A program made the translations under genes and the position numbers. Positions 57,121-64,000 of a DNA stretch of 64,000 nucleotides are shown piece after piece; the stretch's first letter is position 1; each line of letters opens with the position of its first letter. Origin of the DNA: DATEGZ01 sp035519535. Lineage in GTDB: Bacteria > Acidobacteriota > Vicinamibacteria > Vicinamibacterales > SCN-69-37. The DNA lies in contig DATIWF010000064.1 of NCBI GenBank assembly GCA_035519535.1, forward strand, positions 1 through 64,000, given 5' to 3'. The notes below the pieces were generated by a model. That model did not search any database, was not told the DNA's origin, and saw only the letters and a program-made list of their open reading frames with translations.

Positions 57121-57702
57121 CTCCATTGGCCGCTCGTCCATCGCGGGCCCGAGCGGCCCGGCGCACCGAATGAGCTGCAGGAACTCGTTCCTGGTGCGCG
57201 CGTCGGCGTGAAAGGCGCCGAGCATCGCGCTCGTGGTGGTGGTCGCGTTCTGTTTTTCGACGCCGCGCATCGCCATGCAGAGGTGCGTCGCCTCCATGAC
57301 GACGGCGACCCCGATCGGGGCGATGCGCGACTCGATCGTCTCGGCAATCTGAGACGTCAGCCGCTCCTGCACCTGCAGGCGCCGCGCAAACACCTCGACG
57401 ATGCGGGGGATCTTGCTGAGGCCGATGACGCGGCCGTCCGGGATGTACGCGATGTGACACTTGCCGAAGAACGGCAGCAGGTGGTGCTCGCAGAGGCTGT
57501 AGAAGTCGATGTCGCGCACGATCACCATCTCGTTATACTCGACGGAGAACAGCGCGCCGTTGATCACGTCGTCGATATTGGCGCGGTAGCCGCTCGTGAG
57601 AAACTCCAGCGATTTCGCCACCCGCCGCGGCGTCTCCCGCAACCCCTCGCGGTCGGGATCTTCGCCAAGCTCCGCCAGAAGACGTCTGATCGTGTTCTCC
57701 AT
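57106..57702 (-). CDS. folE: GTP cyclohydrolase I
   Basis: A 198-residue enzyme opening GTP to dihydroneopterin triphosphate, the first step of folate synthesis. Zinc ligands Cys71 and His74 in FYSLCEHHLLPFFGK and Cys141 in EATHLCMAMRGV; also GLSKIPRIVEVFARRLQVQERLT, NATTTTSAMLGAF. The C-terminal ~10 residues (ERPMEIGDR) extend past the usual end and derive from the repeat. Start ATG 57700-57702 overlaps, in opposite direction, the possible ATG of the TPR gene. Confidence 0.97.
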   Translation of the reverse strand: MENTIRRLLAELGEDPDREGLRETPRRVAKSLEFLTSGYRANIDDVINGALFSVEYNEMVIVRDIDFYSLCEHHLLPFFGKCHIAYIPDGRVIGLSKIPRIVEVFARRLQVQERLTSQIAETIESRIAPIGVAVVMEATHLCMAMRGVEKQNATTTTSAMLGAFHADARTRNEFLQLIRCAGPLGPAMDERPMEIGDR

Positions 57703-58393
57703 GCTGGCATTCTACCTAATGGGCGCGCGTGGGGCCGCACAAGAGTCTCCGGACGAGTTGTATCGCCACCGTGAAGACCTCGCGTCGGCCAAGCGCGCGG
57801 TCGGCCTCTGGGCCGCGCAGGCCGCGGACGGCAAGGACTTCGACGCCTCGTGGAAGCTCGCGCGCGGATGCTACTGGCTCGGCACGCAGGGCCCGGACGC
57901 CGAGCGGCGGGATGCGCTCGAGCGCGGCGTCAAGGCCGGCGAGCAGGCGATCGCGCTCGACCGGTCGAAGCCCGAGGGCCATTTCTGGCTCGCCGCAAAC
58001 ATGGGCGCGCTCGCCGAGTCCTTCGGTTTCGTCCAGGGGATCAAGTACAAGGGGCGGATCAAGGACGAGCTGGAGCAGGTGCTCAAGATCGACGAAGGCT
58101 GGCAGCAGGGATCGGCCGACCGCGCGCTGGGCTGGTGGTACCATCGCGTGCCCGGGCTCTTCGGCGGCAGCGAGAGCAAGGCGGAGACCTACATCCGCAA
58201 GTCGCTCACCTACAATCCGCAGAGCACGGTGTCGCTGTATTTTCTGTCCGAGGTCCTGCTGGAGCGCGGCAAGAAGGACGAGGCGCGCAAGACGCTGCAG
58301 CAGGTCCTCGACGCGCCGCTCGATCCCGACTGGGCCCCGGAAGACAGGGGCTTCAAGCGCAAGGCTGAGGGACTGTCAGCGAAGATCAAATGA
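57701..58393 (+). CDS. TatT-like TPR protein (TRAP-T associated family), exported
   Basis: A ~230-residue helical repeat protein: RHREDLASAKRAVGLWAAQAADGKDFDASWKLARGCYWLG, GVKAGEQAIALDRSKPEGHFWLAANMG, DRALGWWYHRVPGLFGGSESKAETYIRKSL and AETYIRKSLTYNPQS are the TPR-like units of the TatT family, which binds ligands for TRAP transporters in the periplasm. The N-terminus LAFYLMGARGAAQE is a short signal peptide; basic residues RRR just upstream in frame suggest that the true start may be GTG 57695 or earlier inside folE on the other strand. No TRAP transporter is present nearby. Confidence 0.78.
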   Translation: MLAFYLMGARGAAQESPDELYRHREDLASAKRAVGLWAAQAADGKDFDASWKLARGCYWLGTQGPDAERRDALERGVKAGEQAIALDRSKPEGHFWLAANMGALAESFGFVQGIKYKGRIKDELEQVLKIDEGWQQGSADRALGWWYHRVPGLFGGSESKAETYIRKSLTYNPQSTVSLYFLSEVLLERGKKDEARKTLQQVLDAPLDPDWAPEDRGFKRKAEGLSAKIK

Positions 58394-58395
58394 CC

Positions 58396-58447
58396 GCATC
58401 GAGAGATTGTGGGATCGCATCAATGCGATTCCGAAATCTCTCAATGC
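58396..58447. repeat. Second copy of the GCATYGAGAGATT inverted element
   Basis: GCATCGAGAGATTGTGGGAT (58396 on) and AAATCTCTCAATGCC (58434-58448) are near-complementary ends; the centre has CGCATCAATGC, shared with 50293. It lies between two convergent genes and could fold as a bidirectional terminator. Confidence 0.75.
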
Positions 58448-58450
58448 CAG

Positions 58451-59299
58451 CTAGTACTTGTAGAATCCTTCTCCACTCTTGCGCCCCAACTTCCCGGCGA
58501 GCACCATGCGCTTCAAGAGCGGCGGCGCGGCGAACATCGCGTCCTTGTACTCGTCGAACATGATGTTCGCGATGTAGTAGGTCGTGTCGAGGCCGACGAA
58601 GTCGAGCAGCGTGAGCGGGCCCATCGGGTAGCCGCAGCCGAGCTTCATGCCCTTGTCGATGTCCTCGATCGTGCCGAGCCCGCGCTCGTAGCAGCGGATC
58701 GCGTCGAGCAGGTACGGCACGAGCAGGCGGTTGACGATGAACCCGGGCTTGTCGGGCGCGGTGATCGGGTCCTTGCCGAGCGCCTGCGAGAACGAGAAGA
58801 GCGTCTGGTACGTCTCGTCGCTCGTCGTCAGCGCGCGCACGACCTCGACGAGCTTCATGAGCGGCACCGGGTTGAAGAAGTGCAGCCCGCCGAAGCGATC
58901 CGGCCGCTTCGTCTTGGCCGCCAGCTCCGTGATGCAGAGCGACGACGTGTTCGACGCGAAGATCGTGTGCGTTCCGACGCCCGCCTCGAGGAACGTGTAG
59001 GCCGCGGCCTTCTCCTCGACGTTCTCGATGATGGCCTCGACGATGATGTCGCAGTCCTTCATCGCGGCGAACTGCGTCGTGCCGGTCAGGTTGCCCAGCG
59101 TGGTGTCGCGCTGCTCGGCCGTGACCTTCCCCTTGCTGACGCCGTCGTCGAGGAAGCGTTTGATGCGCGCCATCCCTTTGTCGAGCGCGCCTTGATTGAC
59201 CTCGCGGACAATCGTCTTGAAGCCCGCGCCCGCGGCCACTTGCGCAATGCCCGAGCCCATCAGGCCGCATCCCAGCACGCCAACCGTCTTGATCTGCAT
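58451..59299 (-). CDS. hbd: 3-hydroxybutyryl-CoA dehydrogenase
   Basis: A 282-residue NAD(P)-linked dehydrogenase of short-chain hydroxyacyl-CoA. Rossmann motif VLGCGLMGSGIAQVA, catalytic His in HFFNPVPLMKLVEV, C-domain KPGFIVNRLLVPYL and GCGYPMGPLTLLDFVGLD. Same family as the enzyme in the box run, but clearly a different branch. Start ATG 59297-59299, with AAGGGG upstream. It follows the thiolase gene on the same strand (75 bp), which fits a four-carbon or polyhydroxybutyrate/beta-oxidation pair. Confidence 0.95.
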   Translation of the reverse strand: MQIKTVGVLGCGLMGSGIAQVAAGAGFKTIVREVNQGALDKGMARIKRFLDDGVSKGKVTAEQRDTTLGNLTGTTQFAAMKDCDIIVEAIIENVEEKAAAYTFLEAGVGTHTIFASNTSSLCITELAAKTKRPDRFGGLHFFNPVPLMKLVEVVRALTTSDETYQTLFSFSQALGKDPITAPDKPGFIVNRLLVPYLLDAIRCYERGLGTIEDIDKGMKLGCGYPMGPLTLLDFVGLDTTYYIANIMFDEYKDAMFAAPPLLKRMVLAGKLGRKSGEGFYKY

Positions 59300-59374
59300 C
59301 AATGTCCCCTTATCAAGTTCGAAGCGAGAAGCCTCTCACTTCCAACTTCCGCCACGCGGTCTGCCTGCGGGCGG

Positions 59375-60553
59375 CTAAAGCCGCTCGACGATCGCTGCAA
59401 TTCCCTGGCCACCACCGATGCACGCTGTGGCCAAGCCGTAGCGCTGGCCTCGGCGGCCCAGTTCGAGCAGGAGCGTCAGCAGCAGTCGCGTCCCCGTCAT
59501 CCCCAGCGGGTGACCGAGCGCGATCGCGCCGCCGTTGACGTTCGTCTTGTCGCGGTCGAGACCCAGCTCCTTCTCCACCGCCAGGTATTGGCCCGCAAAC
59601 GCTTCGTTGACCTCGATGAGGTCGATATCCTGCAGCGAGAGGCCCGCCTTGGCCAGCGCCTTCCTCGTCGCCGGCGCGGGCCCCATCCCCATGTAGGCCG
59701 GCTCGACGCCCACGGCCGCCCACGCGACGAGCCGCCCGATCGGCTTCAGGCCCTTCGACTTGACGGCCTTGTCGCCGGCCAGAATCAGCGCGGCGCCCCC
59801 GTCCACGATGCCGCTGGCGTTCCCGGCCGTCACCGACCCGTCCTTCGAGAACGCCGCCGGCAGCTTTGCGAGCCCTTCGAGCGTCGTATCGGCGCGCAGG
59901 TGGTCGTCCTTGTCGACGATGGTGACGCCGCGGCGGGACTTGATCTCGACCGGCGTGACTTCGTCCTTGAAGCGCCCCTCGGCCCACGCGCGGGAGGCCG
60001 CCTGCTGGCTGCGCAGCGCGTAGGCGTCCTGCGCCTCGCGCGAGATCTCGTACTTCGCCGCGCACTTTTCGGCCGTCTGGGCCATGAAGAGACCGCAGTA
60101 CGGATCGAGCAGCGCTTCGTAGAGCGAGTCCTCGAGTTTGCCCTGCGCGAGCTTGAGCCCGCTGCGCAGCCCGCGGATGACGTGGGGCGCCTGGCTCATG
60201 CTCTCGATGCCGCCCGTGAGGACGATGTCGGCCTCGCCGAGCTGCAGCAGCTGCGCGCCGCTCACGGCGGCCTGAATGCCCGACCCGCACAAGCGATTGA
60301 CGGTCAGCGCCGGCACCTCGATCGGCACGCCGGCCTTGAGCGCGACGTGCCGCGCGCCGTAGATCGCGTCGCTGCTCGTCTGCATCACATTGCCGACCAC
60401 CGCGTGGTCCACCCACTCGGGTTTCACGCCTGTCCGCTCGAACGCCGCGCGCGCGGCGATCGCCCCAAGCTCCAGCGCGGACACGTCCTTCAGCGCCCCC
60501 GCGTATTCGGTCATGGGGGTGCGGGCGCCACCAATCACAAGAACTTCGCTCAT
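59375..60553 (-). CDS. Acetyl-CoA acetyltransferase (thiolase)
   Basis: A 392-residue thiolase with nucleophile Cys89 in NRLCGSGIQA, His348 in GHPLGMTG and second Cys378 in ACIGGGQG. Condenses or cleaves acetoacetyl-CoA or a longer 3-ketoacyl-CoA; a 3-oxoadipyl-CoA role cannot be excluded. Upstream of hbd on the same strand. Start ATG 60551-60553, directly beside a GGCACT word array. Confidence 0.96.
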   Translation of the reverse strand: MSEVLVIGGARTPMTEYAGALKDVSALELGAIAARAAFERTGVKPEWVDHAVVGNVMQTSSDAIYGARHVALKAGVPIEVPALTVNRLCGSGIQAAVSGAQLLQLGEADIVLTGGIESMSQAPHVIRGLRSGLKLAQGKLEDSLYEALLDPYCGLFMAQTAEKCAAKYEISREAQDAYALRSQQAASRAWAEGRFKDEVTPVEIKSRRGVTIVDKDDHLRADTTLEGLAKLPAAFSKDGSVTAGNASGIVDGGAALILAGDKAVKSKGLKPIGRLVAWAAVGVEPAYMGMGPAPATRKALAKAGLSLQDIDLIEVNEAFAGQYLAVEKELGLDRDKTNVNGGAIALGHPLGMTGTRLLLTLLLELGRRGQRYGLATACIGGGQGIAAIVERL

Positions 60554-60563
60554 CGATCTCCTT

Positions 60564-60672
60564 CAGGCACTAGGCACTGGGCACTGGGCACTGGGCATTA
60601 GGCACTGGCGAGTGTCACGCTGCCTCGTGCACTCGCGGGTGCCGGGTGCCTCCGTGCTCTCTTGCCTAATGC
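60564..60672. repeat. GGCACTGGGCACT word array with inverted right arm
   Basis: CAGGCACTAGGCACTGGGCA and further GGGCACT copies (60564-60608) face TGCCTCGTGCACTC, GGTGCCGGGTGCCTCC and TTGCCTAATGCC (60620-60672), their complements. The stop TAG of the downstream dehydrogenase (60668-60666) is inside GGCATTAGGC. Confidence 0.9.
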
Positions 60673-61715
60673 CTGATCTTATTGGCAATCCAATCCCCCA
60701 CCTGCGACGTCCCGAGCGTGCCCCCGATGTCCGTCGTCGTCTGGCCGGCAAGGACGGCGGCCTCGACGGCGGCTTCGATCCGCTTGGCCTCGTCCTTCCA
60801 GCCGAGCGTGTCGAGCATCAGCGCGGCCGACAGAATCGCACCCATCGGGTTGGCGACGTTCTTCCCGGCCAGGGGCGGCGCCGATCCGTGCACGGGCTCG
60901 AAGAGCGACGTGCGGCCGGGATGGATGTTGCCCGACGCGGCCATGCCGAGGCCGCCCTGCAGCGCGCCGCCGATGTCCGTGATGATGTCGCCGAACAGGT
61001 TGTTCGTAACGATGACCTCGAACTGCCCCGGGTCTCGCACCAGGAAGAGTGCGAGCGCGTCGATGAAGAGGTGTGTCGGCGTGATCGTCGGGTACTGCCC
61101 GGCGACCTCGCGAAAGACGCGCTGCCAGAGCGCGTGGCCGTCCGGCATCGCGTTGCTCTTGTCGGCCATGCAGACTTTCGTCAGCGCGTGCGCCTTCGCG
61201 TACTCGAACGCCTGGCGGATGATCCGCTCGACACCCTTGTAGGTGTTGACCTCCTCCTGAATCGCGATCTCGTCGGTCGTCCCGGCCTTGAAGCGGCCGC
61301 CGATGCCGACGTAGACGCCCTCGGTGTTCTCGCGGAAGACGACGAAGTTGATGTCCTGCTTGCCGCGGTTCTTGAGGGGACTGAGGCGATCGTCGATCAA
61401 CCGGACCGGCCGGAAATTGATGTACAGATCGAGCGCGAACCGCGTGCCGAGCAGGATGTCGCGCGCGGTGCGATTGTCGGGCACGCGCGGATCGCCGAGC
61501 GCGCCGAGGAGGATCGCCGCGAAGTCGTCGCGGAGCAGGTCGTAGCCGTTCGGCGGGATGGTCACGCCGGTCTGGAGGTAGTGATCAGCGCCCCACGGCA
61601 GCGTCTCGAGCTCGATGCGGCGGCCGGCCACGTCACAGACGGCCTTCAACACCTTCACGGCTTCGGCGGTGACTTCCTTGCCGATGCCGTCACCCGGAAG
61701 AACTGCGATCCGCAT
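60666..61715 (-). CDS. Isopropylmalate/isocitrate dehydrogenase family enzyme
   Basis: A 349-residue NAD(P)-dependent beta-decarboxylating dehydrogenase: LPGDGIGKEVTAEAV, RENTEGVYVGIGG, DALALFLVRDPGQFEVIVTNNLFGDIITDIGG (metal Asp residues), FEPVHGSAPPLAGKNVANP. The ENTEG element is shared with NAD-isocitrate and homoisocitrate dehydrogenases; the rest is closest to LeuB/tartrate-type enzymes. With no leuACD genes nearby, the substrate stays open. Start ATG 61713-61715. The C-terminal RH and stop are in the repeat. Confidence 0.88.
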   Translation of the reverse strand: MRIAVLPGDGIGKEVTAEAVKVLKAVCDVAGRRIELETLPWGADHYLQTGVTIPPNGYDLLRDDFAAILLGALGDPRVPDNRTARDILLGTRFALDLYINFRPVRLIDDRLSPLKNRGKQDINFVVFRENTEGVYVGIGGRFKAGTTDEIAIQEEVNTYKGVERIIRQAFEYAKAHALTKVCMADKSNAMPDGHALWQRVFREVAGQYPTITPTHLFIDALALFLVRDPGQFEVIVTNNLFGDIITDIGGALQGGLGMAASGNIHPGRTSLFEPVHGSAPPLAGKNVANPMGAILSAALMLDTLGWKDEAKRIEAAVEAAVLAGQTTTDIGGTLGTSQVGDWIANKIRH

Positions 61716-61854
61716 CTACGCTCCAACAGAAAATCATATATGAAGTTCGTGGAGGGAATACAGGTGGCCCCGCGGGCCCGGCGACGCCGGGCAGTCAGAT
61801 CGACGGCGCCGCGGCCAGCCTTCATGTCCTTCGTGGTTCAGGCCCTTGGGTCGC

Positions 61855-63063
61855 CTAGGCCACCGCTTCAACCGCCAGCGCCATGCCCAAGCCCCCGCTC
61901 ACGCACAGCGTGGCGAGCCCGCGGCGGGCCTTGCGGCGGGACATTTCGTAAAGCAGCGTGACGAGGATCCGCGTGCCCGTACAGCCGATGGGATGGCCGA
62001 GCGCGATGGCGCCGCCGTTCACGTTCAATCGCGCGCGATCGATCGGGACGTCGCGCAGCACGGCGAGCACTTGGGCGGCGAATGCCTCGTTGAGCTCCAC
62101 CAGATCGAAGTCGTCGATCTTCAGGCCCGTCCGATCCAACAGCTTGTGGATCGCCGGCACCGGCCCGATTCCCATGATCCGTGGATCGACGCCCGTCGTC
62201 GCCCAGCCGACAATCCGGGCCAGGGGCGTCCGGCCTCGCCGCCTCGCTTCCTCGGCGCTTGCCAGCACGACCGCCGCGCCGCCGTCGGTGATCCCCGAGG
62301 CCGAGCCGGCGGTGACGATCCCGGGCTGGCCATCGACCGGATCGAACACGGGCGGCAGCTTGCGCAGCGCCTCAAGTGTCACGCCTGCCCGCGGATGCTC
62401 GTCGCGGTCGAGATCGATCGCCGCGCCTTTGGCATCGCGCCCCGGCGCCGGTGTGATCTCGTTCTTGAAACGCCCGGCGGCGATGGCTGCCTCCGCCCGC
62501 CGCTGGCTCTCGAGGGCGTAGGCGTCCGACGCTTCGCGCGTGATGCCGTACTGGTGCGCGAGCACGTCGGCCGTCTGGCCCATGATGAGGTTCGAGAGCG
62601 GACAGAGGAAACCGTCGCGGTACATGGCGTCCACGAGCGCGAAGTTGCCCATGCGGTGGCCCCACCGCGCGTCGCCGCTGTCCACGAAATACGGCATGCG
62701 GCTCATCGACTCGATGCCGCCCGACAGCACGATCGAGGACTGACCCAACTGAATGGCCTGCGCGCCGAGCGCGACCGCTTGCAGGCCGGACGCGCATGCT
62801 TGATTGATGGTCTGGGCCGGCACGGCGTCCGGGAGCCCGGCGCGGCGTCCCACCTGCCGCGCGGGATTCGGCCCGGAGCCGGCCTGTCGGCCGTGGCCGA
62901 CGAGAACCTCGTCGACGTCGCCGGGCGCGACGCCGGCGCGCTCGAGCGCCGCTCGCGCAGCCCGGGCGCCTAGTTCTGCTGGATGGGTGTCGCGCAGCGT
63001 GCCGCCGTACCGTCCGAGAGGCGTGCGCGCCGCGCCAAGAATGACGACATCGGGGAGAGCCAT
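61855..63063 (-). CDS. Thiolase family protein, second copy
   Basis: A 402-residue thiolase: nucleophile Cys90 in NQACASGLQA, His357 in GHPIGCTG, Cys387 in LCVSGGLG. The ..NPARQVGRRAGLP segment sets it apart from the copy at 59375. Possible roles: acetoacetyl-CoA, longer-chain or 3-oxoadipyl-CoA thiolysis, the last needed to finish the box pathway. Start ATG 63061-63063. It is followed by 139 bp without visible repeats before the dehydrogenase gene. Confidence 0.95.
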   Translation of the reverse strand: MALPDVVILGAARTPLGRYGGTLRDTHPAELGARAARAALERAGVAPGDVDEVLVGHGRQAGSGPNPARQVGRRAGLPDAVPAQTINQACASGLQAVALGAQAIQLGQSSIVLSGGIESMSRMPYFVDSGDARWGHRMGNFALVDAMYRDGFLCPLSNLIMGQTADVLAHQYGITREASDAYALESQRRAEAAIAAGRFKNEITPAPGRDAKGAAIDLDRDEHPRAGVTLEALRKLPPVFDPVDGQPGIVTAGSASGITDGGAAVVLASAEEARRRGRTPLARIVGWATTGVDPRIMGIGPVPAIHKLLDRTGLKIDDFDLVELNEAFAAQVLAVLRDVPIDRARLNVNGGAIALGHPIGCTGTRILVTLLYEMSRRKARRGLATLCVSGGLGMALAVEAVA

Positions 63064-63093
63064 CTCTCCCCGATCATAGTGTGAGATTCGTGC

Positions 63094-64000
63094 CTACAGG
63101 CCCTTCTTGACCGGCGCCGGCGCCTTCGGCTCGGCTGGCGGCTTCGGCCCCTTCTGCAGATTGTGCATGCCGGCGAGGCCGTTGATCATGTCGAGGATCT
63201 CCGGCGGCACCGTGAAGGACACGGCGACGTCGTTGCCGGTGCCCGTCACCTGCACGGAATTGACGACCGCGTCGAGCCGCGTGTCGTGCCCGGCCATCAA
63301 GTGCGCCGCCGCAAGCCCTCCCCGAACGACGTCGCGGAGATTCTCGGCCGCCTTGTCGTCGCGGGCGATGGCCCGCACCACCCCGCTCACGCCGCCGTCC
63401 ACGTGCAGGTTGGCGGTGAACCACTGAATCGCGGCGAGCTGATCCTTCGCTTGCTGCGGCAGGCCCGAATCGGCCAGGCTGCCCTCGAGATGACCCACAG
63501 CCCAGACCGTGTTGCGGCCGGTGAGCTCGCCGACGTACTTCATCAGCTCGGCGTTCTTCGTGACGTTCTCGCCCGTGGCCGCCGCGTCAACGGCGAGCCT
63601 GACGGACGCCGCGCTGCCAAGCGCCAGGAGCCCCGGCTCGAGGAACGCCACGGCGCCCGCGTCCGAGCGGTCGCCACTCGCGCCGCCGTGATCGCTCATG
63701 ACGATCACCTTCTTGCCCTTGTACTGTTCAGCAGCGCCGCCATGCTGCGTGGCGACCGATTCGATCCGGTTGTCATCGAACTTGCCGCGCACGAGCACGA
63801 CCGCGGTCTTGCCGTCCGGCGCCGACACGCCGGTGAAGCCCGCCGTGACGGTGTCGATGTCGTGCTCGATATCAACGCCGATCTCGGTCTGAATCTTGTC
63901 CTTCTCCTCGCCGGTCGGGAACGCCTGACGGAGCTTCTGCCGGAACTCGGAGTTCATCACGTCATGGACGTTCGCAAAGGCGACGGCGGTCGTGCTCCCA
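63094..64000 (-). CDS. Secreted or membrane protein of unknown function (5' partial)
   Basis: The frame is open to the window edge (...AFANVHDVMNSEFRQKLRQAFP), so the start is outside; the ATG pair at 63955-63960 is inside the protein. A ~300-residue alpha/beta protein with VLVRGKFDDNRIESVATQHGG, KVIVMSDHGG, FLEPGLLALGSAASVRLAVDA, GRNTVWAVGHLEGSL. The pattern reminds me of DUF3352-like periplasmic proteins in Acidobacteriota, but I cannot confirm this. The tail is Pro/Lys-rich (KPPAEPKAPAPVKKGL). Confidence 0.6.
   Translation of the reverse strand, partial: GSTTAVAFANVHDVMNSEFRQKLRQAFPTGEEKDKIQTEIGVDIEHDIDTVTAGFTGVSAPDGKTAVVLVRGKFDDNRIESVATQHGGAAEQYKGKKVIVMSDHGGASGDRSDAGAVAFLEPGLLALGSAASVRLAVDAAATGENVTKNAELMKYVGELTGRNTVWAVGHLEGSLADSGLPQQAKDQLAAIQWFTANLHVDGGVSGVVRAIARDDKAAENLRDVVRGGLAAAHLMAGHDTRLDAVVNSVQVTGTGNDVAVSFTVPPEILDMINGLAGMHNLQKGPKPPAEPKAPAPVKKGL

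Overview
The window is a high-GC, gene-dense bacterial chromosome segment with no rRNA, tRNA, phage or transposase genes that I can see. The outer-membrane gene content is Gram-negative: barrel proteins ending in Phe, and an Oar-like TonB receptor with an Ig-like N-domain. Together with a sortilin/BNR-type secreted propeller, paired carboxypeptidase-regulatory-domain proteins, MoxR/DUF58/BatA clusters and word-like intergenic repeats, this suggests an Acidobacteriota genome, probably Vicinamibacteria-like. That placement is inference from gene families only.

Layout. 1-9.4 kb: the end of an outer-membrane propeller/barrel protein, a thioesterase, coaA with a 7Fe ferredoxin, and a tightly coupled operon of barrel protein, cupredoxin, histidine kinase and sigma54-type response regulator, preceded by a good -24/-12 promoter match, then a cupredoxin lipoprotein. 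9.4-19.5 kb: galK, then a minus-strand catabolic run (hydroxyacyl-CoA dehydrogenase, kynureninase-like enzyme, aldehyde dehydrogenase, enoyl-CoA hydratase, boxB, boxC) divergent from boxR. This is the aerobic benzoyl-CoA epoxidation (box) pathway, but no boxA is present. 19.6-30.6 kb: a large secreted BNR/sortilin protein, a metal-dependent hydrolase, lipA, family 5 uracil-DNA glycosylase, a SRPBCC/MarR pair and two carboxypeptidase-regulatory-domain paralogues. 30.6-44.1 kb, all minus: pyruvate dehydrogenase E1, E2 and E3 followed by a coiled-coil membrane protein, MoxR, DUF58, BatA-VWA and a double-VWA protein. 44.2-55 kb: M49-like and M28 peptidases, glycerophosphodiesterase, a second AAA+/VWA pair and the TonB receptor. 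55-64 kb: YpdA-like reductase, folE, a TatT-like TPR protein, then hydroxybutyryl-CoA dehydrogenase, two thiolases and an isocitrate/isopropylmalate-type dehydrogenase, ending in a gene cut by the window edge.

How the genes fit together. Ring opening by BoxB/BoxC gives an aldehyde-CoA and formate. The adjacent aldehyde dehydrogenase, hydratase and hydroxyacyl-CoA dehydrogenase, and possibly the thiolases 45 kb away, would finish degradation to acetyl-CoA and succinyl-CoA. LipA supplies the lipoyl group needed by the E2 encoded here.

The most unusual feature is the intergenic DNA. At least fifteen gaps are filled with short word-like repeats of 7-27 bp. Several are arranged as inverted pairs of tandem arms, with a different word at different loci. 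They abut genes so closely that they supply stop codons and last residues of several proteins, and leave no Shine-Dalgarno in front of others. I know of no named family that covers this.
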